Below are positions 36,457 through 44,537 of a DNA stretch of 53,993 nt, piece after piece. This stretch comes from a virus, in IMG/VR virus record IMGVR_UViG_3300049927_000029, positions 1-53,993 of that record; one strand, 5' to 3'. The position numbers and the translations under genes were made by a program. Positions within the stretch are counted from its first letter, which is position 1. Each line of letters opens with the position of its first letter. The notes under the pieces are model-generated. The model saw only the letters and a list, made by a program, of their open reading frames with translations. It made no database searches and was not told where the DNA came from.

Positions 36457-39389
36457 CAGCGGCCCGCCGTCTGCAAACCGAACTTACGGCTCATCGCGTC
36501 AGCGGAGCGACCATCGCCCAGCAGATCCGCTACGAATACGTCAATCATCTTCTCCCCCTGGTCGCCGGTGCGTTCTTGAGATTGCCCGGCGCGTGATGCG
36601 TCTTCGATCAAGTTTACCGTAGTGCTGCCGGTTCCGGTTGGCGATTTTATATCGTTCAGCGTCTTGTCCAGTTTGGCGCTGGTCTGTGCTGTGGTCACGC
36701 GCTCCCCTTTCTGGAGCAGCCAGGTGCCGGTCTGCGGCACGGAGTCGATACCGTCGTGCGCCATGCCCGCCAGTGCTGAGGTGGCGACGCCGGCGACCAA
36801 GGGGGCCGCGAATGAGGCGGCTGCAGCTGCGGCCCCTGGCGCAAGGAAAGGGCCGACGATAGGAATTGCGGCAGTCGAAGCGAACGCCGCCAGTGATGCC
36901 TGGAAGGCGGTAGCCTGGGCATTCGCGATCAGGATGCCCGCCGCGCCGGCTTGAGCGGCTTTACCCGTTAGCAGTTGCACAGCTTGGTACACGATCCATT
37001 GCGCGGCCATCTTCTCCAGAGCACCGACGATAGAATTCAGCATACTTAGTCCGAGCTGGGCGAACGCATCCCCTACGCTGCTGGTGCCGCGAATGATGCT
37101 GTCAAGGAATGTCGCTGTGCTACTGGTTAAGCCGTCCAGGGCTCCTGAAACGAAGTCCGCAGCTTGTTGGCTATAATTTTGAGCCGTATCCGCGTAGTTC
37201 GCCCATGCTTCAGAGGCGCCGAGGAAGAACGAACCCTGCGCTTCGTCAACCTGGTTGTAGTAGTCCTGCTGCATGACGACGCGGGCGGCGAGAGACTCTT
37301 GAAGCTTGGTGCTTTCTTGAGCGAACAGGTCGTCGCTGATCTGCCCTTTGTTGTGCTGGGCCTCTAGGCGGCTTAGCTCGGATTGATATTCCTTGCGGAT
37401 CGAAATGTCTTCCTTGAGTCGGTCCCGCGTTTTGTTGCCTTGCCCTAGCCCAGTCAGCTGGCTGTTCAGCACATCTTGCGCGCTGCTCAGTTTCGAATCT
37501 TGCGTGTCTTGGAACGCCTGAAGCTTCTGCGCCTCTTCGTAACTAGTTTTGCGCGCAGCGACTTCCTGCTCGAGAGCCACGTTGCGCTTAAGCTGCGCCG
37601 TGATAAGCGCCTCGTTAGCGAGCAGCGATTTCTGGTCGGCCGTCTGAATGTCTTTCGACTTGATATCAGCGATCTGCTGCTGGAATTTAGCCAGTTCCTG
37701 CGCTTGCGCCCCGAGCGTTTTATACTTGCCGGTTTGCTCGTCTACCGAATCCGATTGAAGCTGAAGCGCCGCATTCTGCTGACGTAGTGTGTCCAGCATT
37801 TTCTGGCCGGCGTCTTCACGAACGGCGGGAGTCTTTTTGACGGCGGGATCTTTGTACTTTTCGTTAATCGCGGCGATGTCTTTCGCTTGCCGCTCTGCAG
37901 AAATGAGCAAAGATTTATCGCCGGAAGCACTGGCCGCAGTTACCCGACGTTCGACCAGTTCACGATATTGGCCGAGCTCCCGCGCCCGTTTATCTGCGTT
38001 GCTTTCAGTCTCTCGCCGCAGCTTATCCAGTTCGACCTGGTCGCGTAGTGCGGTAGCTTGCTGCTCCTGCTGAAAGCCTTTCGATGCGGCGCGGCGGTCC
38101 TGTTCGTTTTTCAGGATCAGCTTTTGGGTTTTGTCGGCTTCGAGAGCTTGTTCACGGAAATCATCCGCCGGCGCGACGCCATTACCGCGGGTATTATTGT
38201 TCGCGCGAGCATTGGCGATTGCGTTGAGCTGATCGTCAAGCTTCTTGATCTGCTGATCGAGGGTGTCTTCACGACCGATGTTAAGAGCGGCATCCCATGC
38301 GGCCTTAGCTGCGCTCTTAACGGCGTTCCATCCGGTCTCTAAGGTCCCTAGGTTCTTCTGCACAGCCGTAGCCGTGCGCCCGAGCGCTTCCTCGTAGGCG
38401 GTGTTAGCTACTGCTGCCGCTTCCTGCACGTTGCCTTGCTCTTGGAGCGCTTTGATGTGCTCGTAAGTCGTGGCCGTCAGGAAGTTCATGGTTTCGTTAA
38501 GCTTGAGAATTTCCGCCGCCGGATCTTTGGCGATCTTCTCGAAGTTCTTGACCGTCTCTTCTGCCGCTTGTCCTGTCGCCTTCTCGAAAGCGATAGCTGC
38601 TACCGCGATACCTTCAAACGCTTCTTTCGGGATGAGTGTCGATGCGGCCAGTTGGGCTAAAACGCCCGAAGCTTTGCCGACAGTGCCGCCTGTTAGGGAG
38701 ATCTGCTGCGCCAAGTCCGAAAGCTGCGCAGTAGTGGTGCCGGCGGTGTTACCGGACGTCGCTAGGGCGCTGCTGAAAGCTGTTGTCTCGTCACTGCCCT
38801 GTTTATAGGCCAGGGCGAGCACAGCCGCAGCACCAGCTGCGATAGTGAAGGGATTGATCAGGCCGAGAACGTAACCGCCGAGGGCTTTCGCCGCGGGGCC
38901 GATGCCGCCGAACATGTCCTTGAGCTGGCCGCCCTGTTGCAGGAAGACAGTAAGTGGCGCCTGTCCCGATTGGAGCGAGACGGCTATGTCGGTGAACTGG
39001 GCCGGAACGTTTCGAAGGTTTGCGGCCATTGCCTTGGCCGAGATACCCTGCTGATTGAAGCCTCTGGTATTCGCCCCGATAGCTTTATCGGTCGCCGCCA
39101 AGGAATTGCGGGTCTCCTCAAGCTTCTTGCGGTAGACCTCATAGTCGTCAGTAGGAAGCCGCCCCGCCTTGCGGTGGGCCTCTAGCTGCTGCTCCATCCT
39201 GTCGAGGCGGGAGTACGCGGCAACCGTAGGGTCGATCTGACCGATCAGCTTGTCAAGAGCCTGAGCTTGAAAATTCGCCTCTTTGGTGGCGGACTTCAAA
39301 GCCCGTTCGGCCTGATTCATGCCTCTCTCGAAGCCGGCGGTATTCGCGACGAGATCCAGTGTCAACTGCCCAAGACTGGCCGTACTCAT
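36456..39389 (-). CDS. Tape measure protein, lambda type (977 aa)
   Basis: Residues 1-110 contain the GLNLVANTAGFERGMNQAE-like start of the tape-measure family, then a hydrophobic stretch (about 165-215) and long coiled coils (about 380-700). A Gly/Ala-rich membrane-like region (about 800-900) may cross the host membrane on ejection. 977 residues predict a tail of about 145 nm if the usual 1.5 angstrom per residue holds. Follows the GT chaperone genes. Confidence 0.9.
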   Translation of the reverse strand: MSTASLGQLTLDLVANTAGFERGMNQAERALKSATKEANFQAQALDKLIGQIDPTVAAYSRLDRMEQQLEAHRKAGRLPTDDYEVYRKKLEETRNSLAATDKAIGANTRGFNQQGISAKAMAANLRNVPAQFTDIAVSLQSGQAPLTVFLQQGGQLKDMFGGIGPAAKALGGYVLGLINPFTIAAGAAAVLALAYKQGSDETTAFSSALATSGNTAGTTTAQLSDLAQQISLTGGTVGKASGVLAQLAASTLIPKEAFEGIAVAAIAFEKATGQAAEETVKNFEKIAKDPAAEILKLNETMNFLTATTYEHIKALQEQGNVQEAAAVANTAYEEALGRTATAVQKNLGTLETGWNAVKSAAKAAWDAALNIGREDTLDQQIKKLDDQLNAIANARANNNTRGNGVAPADDFREQALEADKTQKLILKNEQDRRAASKGFQQEQQATALRDQVELDKLRRETESNADKRARELGQYRELVERRVTAASASGDKSLLISAERQAKDIAAINEKYKDPAVKKTPAVREDAGQKMLDTLRQQNAALQLQSDSVDEQTGKYKTLGAQAQELAKFQQQIADIKSKDIQTADQKSLLANEALITAQLKRNVALEQEVAARKTSYEEAQKLQAFQDTQDSKLSSAQDVLNSQLTGLGQGNKTRDRLKEDISIRKEYQSELSRLEAQHNKGQISDDLFAQESTKLQESLAARVVMQQDYYNQVDEAQGSFFLGASEAWANYADTAQNYSQQAADFVSGALDGLTSSTATFLDSIIRGTSSVGDAFAQLGLSMLNSIVGALEKMAAQWIVYQAVQLLTGKAAQAGAAGILIANAQATAFQASLAAFASTAAIPIVGPFLAPGAAAAAASFAAPLVAGVATSALAGMAHDGIDSVPQTGTWLLQKGERVTTAQTSAKLDKTLNDIKSPTGTGSTTVNLIEDASRAGQSQERTGDQGEKMIDVFVADLLGDGRSADAMSRKFGLQTAGR

Positions 39390-39391
39390 TG

Positions 39392-40056
39392 CTAGGGCTT
39401 CCTGGATGCTTGCAACACCCGCATGAAATCTTGCGGTGTGGCGATTTTCAGTTCGTCGTCAGATTCCCGGTTAGGGATGAAATCTGCGACCTTTACCTTC
39501 TTGTTGCCCATCAGCTGCGCGGCGGTAGTACAGATCAGCGCGGCGGCCTGCTCTATGCGTTCAGCGATGTTCAGACCCCCATGGCGCTGCATGTAACGAG
39601 CCCATTGCCGCGCTTCGACCAGTGACATGTTCTGTTGGGCTTCGGCGATCGTGCGACCGCCGATACCGTTCATAACTAGTTCGAACCAGAGGTCTTCCGG
39701 GGGCTCGTCTTTGCTGATTGTGCTTCGTTAACCGCAGAGATCAAGGCCAGGAACAGCGTGTCGCAGATCGGACCGCGATCCGGGGAAGCGGTGCCGAGTA
39801 CATCAGCAGTCGTGAAGACCGGACCGCCATTCTCGTCGCACACCATGGTCGCGATCCGTGCAGCCAGGTGTTCCTGGTTACCCTCAGCAGCTTTCCAGGT
39901 GTTCGTAATCGTGTGGTACGACGCCAGTCGCACGTAGATTTCAGCTATCTGCTCTACGCCTTCGGTGTTGTGCCACTTGATTTCGCGCTTCACGAATGGT
40001 TCAGCGGCGCTAACAAAAGCGCCGGCTTCCACGAGGTCTTTAAGGTTGAAGGCCAT
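39392..40056 (-). CDS. GT-type tail assembly chaperone fusion made by -1 frameshift
   Basis: The downstream frame (39392-39673) has no ribosome site but is open upstream of its first ATG through EDLWFELV, joining the G frame near 39700 in the -1 register. The T part (MNGIGGRTIAEAQQNMSLVEARQWARYMQRHGG) matches the T-segments of many siphophage chaperones. The fusion would bind tape measure and tube protein during tail assembly, as lambda gpGT does. The gene lies directly before the tape measure. Confidence 0.75.
39676..40056 (-). CDS. G-type tail assembly chaperone (126 aa)
   Basis: Product of normal termination. Starts LKDLVEAGAFVSAAEPFVKREI, continues with EIYVRLASYHT and ends in a Ser/Thr/Lys tail after the shift site. 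Position between tube protein and tape measure, size and the overlapping -1 frame identify it as the gpG equivalent, expected in large excess over the fusion. Confidence 0.8.
   Translation of the reverse strand: MAFNLKDLVEAGAFVSAAEPFVKREIKWHNTEGVEQIAEIYVRLASYHTITNTWKAAEGNQEHLAARIATMVCDENGGPVFTTADVLGTASPDRGPICDTLFLALISAVNEAQSAKTSPRKTSGSN
39699..39703 (-). other. Likely frameshift site (C5 run)
   Basis: On the leftward strand the G frame reads AGC-CCC-CGG; moving back one base gives GAG-CCC-CCG-GAA and enters the T frame. The P-site CCC re-pairs perfectly in the run of five C. The only other candidate is AAAG a few codons upstream. Neither is the classical X-XXY-YYZ, so the mechanism is not certain. 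Confidence 0.5.
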
Positions 40057-40059
40057 GGA

Positions 40060-40542
40060 TTAGCTCGACGATTTAGGAATGAGAACCGGTTCGCCGGACA
40101 CTTGAATGCCGACGGTCGAGGTGACCATGGTGTTCAAGCCGAAGGTGAACGGGTAGCTGTTCATGTAGCCCTCGAAAACGATCCAACTACGGGTTGGCGG
40201 CAAAACGAACTCGTCATCACCGGAACTATCAGTGCCAACAGTTGGCAGTGTGGTGCCGTCCGAGAAACCGATAGCCCACTTCAGCGTGGTGCCTGCGGTC
40301 TTCAGCTGGTGCAATCGGATGTGCGCCGGGTCGGAAGGGTCGAACTGCAAACCGAACGTAGCCGCGCCCGGAGTGGCTAGGCCGGCTTCGTAGGTGCGCG
40401 CCAGGTCGTTGAGACAGGTCGTTTCGATTTGATCGATGGCGGTGTCGATGCCGTCGATAGAGGTGATACAACCCACGTCCAACAGGGTGCCTGTTGCTGG
40501 GTCGATGGCAACCAGGTCGCTGCCCTGTGCTTTTATGGTCAT
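40060..40542 (-). CDS. Major tail (tube) protein (160 aa)
   Basis: The start MTIKAQGSDLVAID, the IDQIETTCLNDLARTYEAGL block and the beta-rich body with FDPSDPAHIRLHQL match phage tail tube proteins of the lambda gpV/TTP_3 type. No Ig-like tail domain is present. A 65-nt gap separates it from the terminator gene; GAGGCTAC precedes its ATG. Confidence 0.85.
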   Translation of the reverse strand: MTIKAQGSDLVAIDPATGTLLDVGCITSIDGIDTAIDQIETTCLNDLARTYEAGLATPGAATFGLQFDPSDPAHIRLHQLKTAGTTLKWAIGFSDGTTLPTVGTDSSGDDEFVLPPTRSWIVFEGYMNSYPFTFGLNTMVTSTVGIQVSGEPVLIPKSSS

Positions 40543-40607
40543 GGTGTAGCCTCGTGGAAGTGGGGAACGTTCGGCGGAAGCATACCATGCGGCGGGGGTT
40601 TCGCAAA

Positions 40608-40973
40608 TTAGCGATTGACTAACCAGTTGAGGTCGAACCCTGTTCGGTAAAGCAGGGTGTCCGGCTCGCGGTCGGTGCCCTTATAGGACGTTACGTGACA
40701 GTCCATTTCCACGGCGTAGCGTATCGCTTCGGCGACTGTAGAGCTTGACTGCGCGGTGGTGCCGTACACATCCACCTGGAGCACTGCGCGGTCTGCTTTA
40801 GGCCGGCAGTTCAGCGTGTTGAACGGGTCACCGTCGATCCACTGATAGACGACGTAGGGTTTTACGACGTTCTGCGGACTGGCCCCAAACGGATAAATTC
40901 GGGGGAGTGCGCCGCCGAGCAATGCCTGGACGGCCGTATCCGCTTTGCACACGTTGAAGAATGGAGTATCCAT
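40608..40973 (-). CDS. Tail terminator, DUF3168-type (121 aa)
   Basis: PFFNVCKADTAVQALLG at the start and KPYVVYQWIDGDPFNTL, then VDVYGTTAQSSSTVAEAIR are hallmarks of the gpU-like DUF3168 terminators that cap the tail tube. Abuts the gp10-like gene. Confidence 0.85.
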   Translation of the reverse strand: MDTPFFNVCKADTAVQALLGGALPRIYPFGASPQNVVKPYVVYQWIDGDPFNTLNCRPKADRAVLQVDVYGTTAQSSSTVAEAIRYAVEMDCHVTSYKGTDREPDTLLYRTGFDLNWLVNR

Positions 40974-41419
40974 CAGTTGAGCCCGAGGTCAATTAATTTG
41001 AGTTTGGCGACGCTAAGGAATTCTTGAAACACGGCCTGCTGGTTCTGATTCAACGCGTTACGCATGAAAGGGTGTGCGCGGCTGCGACTGGTCCCTAATT
41101 CAAGGAAAAGAGCTGCGTAATAAGTGTTGCCGCCGCCTACGCCGCGTTTCCGTTTGCGTACACCGACGGATACCTTGGTCGAGCCCGTCTCCTCGAAATA
41201 CTTCTTATCTTCAATCATGTCCAGGTTCTTCGGGATGTAATTCGGCGTCTCTGGGTTATCCAGGGCAGACGCACGGTCTTTAGCATCTGTTAACACGATC
41301 TGCATCGCTTCCTTCGCGGCGGGCACAACAATTTCGCGTTGCAGCTTTTGGGGCAGGGTCTTAAAGATCCTCGACAGTTCGTCAGCGCCCTTAAGCTTGT
41401 ATGTGATCCAATCGGCCAT
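40973..41419 (-). CDS. HK97 gp10-like tail completion protein (148 aa)
   Basis: ATG at 41419 is preferred (MADWITYKLKGADEL); the frame to 41458 is longer but lacks a signal. GADELSRIFKTLPQKLQREIV followed by TYYAALFLELGTSRSRAHPFMRNAL is the classical HK97 gp10 family pattern. It connects head-tail joining and terminator genes and probably acts in the neck. Confidence 0.85.
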   Translation of the reverse strand: MADWITYKLKGADELSRIFKTLPQKLQREIVVPAAKEAMQIVLTDAKDRASALDNPETPNYIPKNLDMIEDKKYFEETGSTKVSVGVRKRKRGVGGGNTYYAALFLELGTSRSRAHPFMRNALNQNQQAVFQEFLSVAKLKLIDLGLN

Positions 41420-41462
41420 GTCGTCGCCCTCGGTTTGAGCGGAGTTTATCACAGGCAAGAAA

Positions 41463-41487
41463 AAGCCGCCCTAGGGAGGCGGCTTTG
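41463..41487 (-). terminator. Rho-independent terminator after the methyltransferase gene
   Basis: AAAGCCGCC/GGCGGCTTT stem (9 bp) with a 7-nt loop; on the leftward strand a T-run follows. It separates the sugar/methyl cassette from the tail genes. Confidence 0.85.
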
Positions 41488-41536
41488 ACTACAACACCGA
41501 AAGATTTGGGCTTCTACGAGAGGCCTATCGGTTAAT

Positions 41537-41552
41537 GGTTATCAGGATAACC
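41537..41552. promoter_or_regulatory. Palindrome copy 4 (GGTTATC-AG-GATAACC)
   Basis: The most perfect of the four copies; it covers the stop codon of the methyltransferase gene and precedes its terminator. Confidence 0.5.
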
Positions 41553-42159
41553 TTTTAAACGCAAACGATGTAATACCCTCGCGGCCTAAATCCGTCTCGG
41601 CATGATTGACTTCCATAACCTGAAAGCCGAGCGCCTCAACCCAGTTTATGAAACCCGGCAAAGACCAGTAAAAAATATGCTCGCCAGGCTTGAAATGTTT
41701 GGAGGCTAGCCATTCTTCCGCAGAGTCGCACAACGGCAGCGAAACGAAGAACCAGTCGTCGACCTGCGCCAAAAGCTTTTCGGGTTCCGGGATGTGCTCC
41801 AGGCTATCCCAACAGGTGACGTGCGAAACTTTTTCGGAGTAGGGGTCTTTGTAGGAGCCGGTTTGCTTTAGCCACTCAACCGCTTCGCTGCTCACGTCAT
41901 AGCCGTCGCCCCACGACTCTTTGACGTAGCGCCCGCCGCCGATACCGATGTCGACGCCTAGACAGGCCTTCGTGTACTTCTCGACCAGTTTCAGTCGGGC
42001 TTTGGTCAGCAGGCCGCCCATGGGCGTTTCGTCGAGCTTCTGGTAATGGGCGAAGTATTCACCGCTGTAGGTCATCGGTGGCGAGCTATGCCATCCGAAG
42101 CCCTTTTCAGGGCTCCAAACGAAGGTGTCGGTCAGCCCACTGGGCAAGCTTTGAGTCAT
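41542..42159 (-). CDS. SAM-dependent methyltransferase (205 aa)
   Basis: ATG at 42159 has AGAGGA at 9-10 nt. VDIGIGGGRYV is motif I (SAM binding), GYDVS the acidic strand 2, and CWDSLEHIPEPEKLL the motif typical of small class I methyltransferases acting on sugars or small molecules. It overlaps the glycosyltransferase-like gene by 53 nt. Sitting in the neck gene region, it may methylate a virion glycan or host surface sugar. The substrate is unknown. Confidence 0.75.
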   Translation of the reverse strand: MTQSLPSGLTDTFVWSPEKGFGWHSSPPMTYSGEYFAHYQKLDETPMGGLLTKARLKLVEKYTKACLGVDIGIGGGRYVKESWGDGYDVSSEAVEWLKQTGSYKDPYSEKVSHVTCWDSLEHIPEPEKLLAQVDDWFFVSLPLCDSAEEWLASKHFKPGEHIFYWSLPGFINWVEALGFQVMEVNHAETDLGREGITSFAFKRLS

Positions 42160-42937
42160 AATCTGAAATCCTCTTATCGCAGCCATGCTGCTTCAGTTTG
42201 CACCGGCAGAAGTTGTCCGGCACCGCGAAGGTAATTGTACTACCGGAAGGGCAGATTAGCTCCGGCGCATTGAAGCCGCCTTGGCCTCCGCAGATGATCC
42301 ACGCGGGAACCTTAGCCGCGAGCGCAGCCGGCACCAGCCAGCCAATGCCGCCGATCACCGCCGAGGCGTTAGCGACGAGCGACAACAGTTGTTCGACCGG
42401 CAGTTCGCCTTTGTGGTATCGCTTGTCTGCGTGTGGTAATGGCTCTACGGCCCACTCCACGCCATCTACTAGGTCGGCTACGCTAATCACTCGATACCCA
42501 CGGCGCATGGCTTCAGCAGCCGCCCACGCGATGTACTCGGGGTCAGGGTTGCGGGTATCCGCCCGCCACTCACTGCGCACTGTAGCTGGCCGCACGACAA
42601 CGTACTTACCTCGCTCAGGAGAGGGTGGAAGCGGTGGGAGGTCGAACACGCCCGGCATTACGCCAAAGCACGCTGTCATGCCGGGAATGATGCCCTCGGC
42701 GCCGTAGCGGATCTGTCGGGTAGGTTGGCGCGTCGGCGGCATTACCCAATCGGCATGGCGCGCGATGTTCTTCGCCTGGGTGCGCAGCGTGGTTTGCGGA
42801 CGGATGAAGTGAACGCCTTCAATTCCTGCGTGGATTTCCGGCCAGGGTGTGTCGAGGTATACCGGTTTCGGAAGCTGCTTGATGAAGGCGCGTTCGTAGA
42901 TGTTGTCGCCTAAGCCGCGGTGACAGTGGATGATCAT
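42107..42937 (-). CDS. GT9-like glycosyltransferase (276 aa)
   Basis: MIIHCHRGLGDNIYERAFIKQ is the N-terminal phosphate-loop region of heptosyltransferase-type (ADP-heptose:LPS) proteins; RPATVRSEWRADTRNP and ANASAVIGGIGWLVPAALA fit the second Rossmann domain (donor-sugar binding). The C-terminus has a CRCKLKQHGCDK cysteine cluster. With the methyltransferase and the 43310 gene it forms a surface-sugar cassette between head-tail joining genes. Precise donor and acceptor cannot be told. Confidence 0.7.
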   Translation of the reverse strand: MIIHCHRGLGDNIYERAFIKQLPKPVYLDTPWPEIHAGIEGVHFIRPQTTLRTQAKNIARHADWVMPPTRQPTRQIRYGAEGIIPGMTACFGVMPGVFDLPPLPPSPERGKYVVVRPATVRSEWRADTRNPDPEYIAWAAAEAMRRGYRVISVADLVDGVEWAVEPLPHADKRYHKGELPVEQLLSLVANASAVIGGIGWLVPAALAAKVPAWIICGGQGGFNAPELICPSGSTITFAVPDNFCRCKLKQHGCDKRISDYDSKLAQWADRHLRLEP

Positions 42938-42944
42938 AAAACCT

Positions 42945-42972
42945 CGTTCAAAAAGAACCCGCCGAAGCGGGT
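42945..42972 (-). terminator. Strong rho-independent terminator after the tRNAs
   Basis: ACCCGC/GCGGGT stem with a TTCG-type loop (leftward) and a long T-run at 42950-42954. It ends the tRNA transcript before the glycosyltransferase gene, which must then have its own promoter or depend on read-through. Confidence 0.85.
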
Positions 42973-43046
42973 CAAGGAGGGCACGACGGGAATAGGCCTC
43001 GGAATTTTTATCGAGGCTCCGAGTCCTCTTTTTGGCGCTGGTTGAC

Positions 43047-43122
43047 TGGCGACGAGGCTAGGACTCGAACCTAGAACGCACGGCTTTGGAGGCCGGCATG
43101 TTGCCAATTACACTACCTGGTC
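43047..43122 (-). tRNA. tRNA-Trp (CCA anticodon)
   Basis: A 76-nt cloverleaf: acceptor GACCAGG/CCTCGTC (one mismatch), D-arm with GG, anticodon loop CTCCAAA giving CCA, perfect T-arm CTAGG-TTCGAGT-CCTAG, discriminator G73 as in bacterial tRNA-Trp, and an encoded CCA. The last pair of the anticodon stem is imperfect. It may supply Trp decoding or resist tRNA-cutting defences. Confidence 0.85.
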
Positions 43123-43157
43123 AAATTCTTTGTAGGTTCCGGCGCTGAACTCCGGAT

Positions 43158-43228
43158 CAATTGGGTGGGAGTCGAACCCGCAACGCGCCCCTTTCGAGAG
43201 CCGCTCTACCGGTGAGCTACACAATTAG
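43158..43228 (-). pseudogene. Degenerate tRNA-like sequence
   Basis: A D-arm (GCTC...GGTAGAGC) and a T-arm with GGTTCGACTCC are clear, and the ends can pair in part (AATTG/CAATT). The anticodon stem fits poorly: loop CTCGAAA (CGA, Ser) lacks a proper stem and the long variable arm of Ser tRNA is missing; GAA (Phe) would need C33. Probably a decaying tRNA. Confidence 0.5.
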
Positions 43229-43309
43229 GCGATCCTGTCACCCGGTCTAGAAATCCGGTCACCTATCACGCTTATCGCATCAGCCTGCGCATTCCCTACG
43301 ACCCGAACT

Positions 43310-44071
43310 CTAGTCACTCGCATCACAAGTGTCAACAACCTTTTGCAACTCTTTTTCCAACATGCCTAAACGATACGCTGAAAGCGAAGTCTCTCTACTG
43401 CAATTCACGACGTCAGCCTTCCGCGCTAACCGGGTGTGTTGCTTGTTCCACTTCCTGCACAACGCTTCGTCGGGGTTCTTCGTATCGGTATGGTCGCCGT
43501 GCCAGTGCGTACCGCTTTGCACCGTGCAGTCATACCCGAGAAGCAAAACGCGTTCCGCGCCTAGCTGAAAGGCCAGTTCGATCGCTCTCAAGCCCGAATT
43601 ATATTCACCGTAAGCGGTGTGCAGGTTCAAAGAGTGTTTTGCGGATGCCTGGCGGGTACACGTCCACCGCTTAGAGCCTTCGGGCACTTCACTAATATAA
43701 GCATCCCACCACGCGAGATCACCCGCGTAAAGGTGATCGCACCATGGGGCTAGCTGCCAGGAGTTGTTCACAGCGATTGTAGGGAGGCCGGAGGCGCGGA
43801 CCCGTTCGCAATCGTGCGCGTTGAGGCTTGGGCCGGAGGCGATGCAGACGAAGGTTTTAGAGGATTGCACGTGGCTGGTGTTCCTATTCTGGTAGCGCGC
43901 CCCTGAGTGACGTTGCTTACAGCCATGGCATACAGGTATCGACTTACATGTAGGACTTGTCCGGGAACTCAGATCCCGACTCCAGTGATGCGAAACGGTG
44001 GCCGCTGTCCGAAGAGACGCATTATTAAGCCATTCGCCGCACGTGCTTCTAGTTACGATTGGTAGCGGCAT
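43310..44071 (-). CDS. MptE/DUF115-like protein (about 186 aa core, frame up to 253 aa)
   Basis: From about residue 68 of the open frame the protein is clear: FVCIASGPSLNAHDCERVR, IAVNNSWQLAPWCDHLYAGDLAWW, SGLRAIELAFQLGAERVLLLGYD and HWHGDHTDTKNPDEALCRKW. This is the phage form of the MptE-like/DUF115 Rossmann protein, related to glycosyltransfer enzymes. GTG at 43870 may be the true start; the first 67 codons (with a CKSIPVCHGC cysteine cluster) may be noncoding or an N-terminal zinc part. The gene belongs to the same sugar-related cluster as 41542-42937. Confidence 0.65.
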   Translation of the reverse strand: MPLPIVTRSTCGEWLNNASLRTAATVSHHWSRDLSSRTSPTCKSIPVCHGCKQRHSGARYQNRNTSHVQSSKTFVCIASGPSLNAHDCERVRASGLPTIAVNNSWQLAPWCDHLYAGDLAWWDAYISEVPEGSKRWTCTRQASAKHSLNLHTAYGEYNSGLRAIELAFQLGAERVLLLGYDCTVQSGTHWHGDHTDTKNPDEALCRKWNKQHTRLARKADVVNCSRETSLSAYRLGMLEKELQKVVDTCDASD

Positions 44072-44198
44072 CTTAAACGGCTACCCGGCGTCCTCTACAC
44101 GGCTTGGTCAGGCGCGAGACACCACAGTCAATGTGCACGAACTTGGCACCCGAGGGTGGTAAAACATCCGTTTAGCTCAAATAAGTGACCCGAACATT
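44072..44198. other. Gap between sugar cassette and head-tail genes
   Basis: About 125 bp with no credible gene. I see short stem candidates but no full tRNA cloverleaf. It could hold the promoter of the leftward 43310 gene and tRNAs. Confidence 0.3.
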
Positions 44199-44537
44199 CT
44201 AACCTTGATTCAAGCCCAAAGATACTGGTGCGCTCACATAGTCGCGCCCGCTTTCCTGATCCGGCAGCCACGCGTGAACATTGTAGATATCGCCATTGTG
44301 CAAAATGCGTTGCTTGGCATTCAGGCCGGGGCGCTGGCGGATAACGATGCGCGCGATGATCTCGGATTGGATCGCCGCTGCGGCCAGGAATTCCCGACCG
44401 CTGGCCGGAGCAATGCGCGCCGGGACGTTCTCAAATACGGTTACCCAAGCTTCAGTAAAGCCGCCCGTATCAGGATCGCGGACTTCGGTCCAGTCTTGGA
44501 TATCCACCCGGTGGCGGTACTGGCCGGCGCGGCTCAT
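44199..44537 (-). CDS. Head closure/head-tail adaptor, SPP1 gp16-like (112 aa)
   Basis: MSRAGQYRHRVDIQDWTEVRDPDTGGFTEAW is the signature start of the phage head-tail joining family, and VIRQRPGLNAKQRILHNGDIYNV the core. It closes the connector and provides the tail docking site. Overlaps the preceding gene by 4 nt. Confidence 0.9.
   Translation of the reverse strand: MSRAGQYRHRVDIQDWTEVRDPDTGGFTEAWVTVFENVPARIAPASGREFLAAAAIQSEIIARIVIRQRPGLNAKQRILHNGDIYNVHAWLPDQESGRDYVSAPVSLGLNQG

Noticed and set aside
43158-43228. Functional tRNA-Ser (CGA)
   Set aside because: No 5-bp anticodon stem and no long variable arm; listed as degenerate instead.
43940-44060. Third tRNA
   Set aside because: A CGGGA/TCCCG stem resembles a T-arm, but I could not find acceptor, D- and anticodon stems around it.
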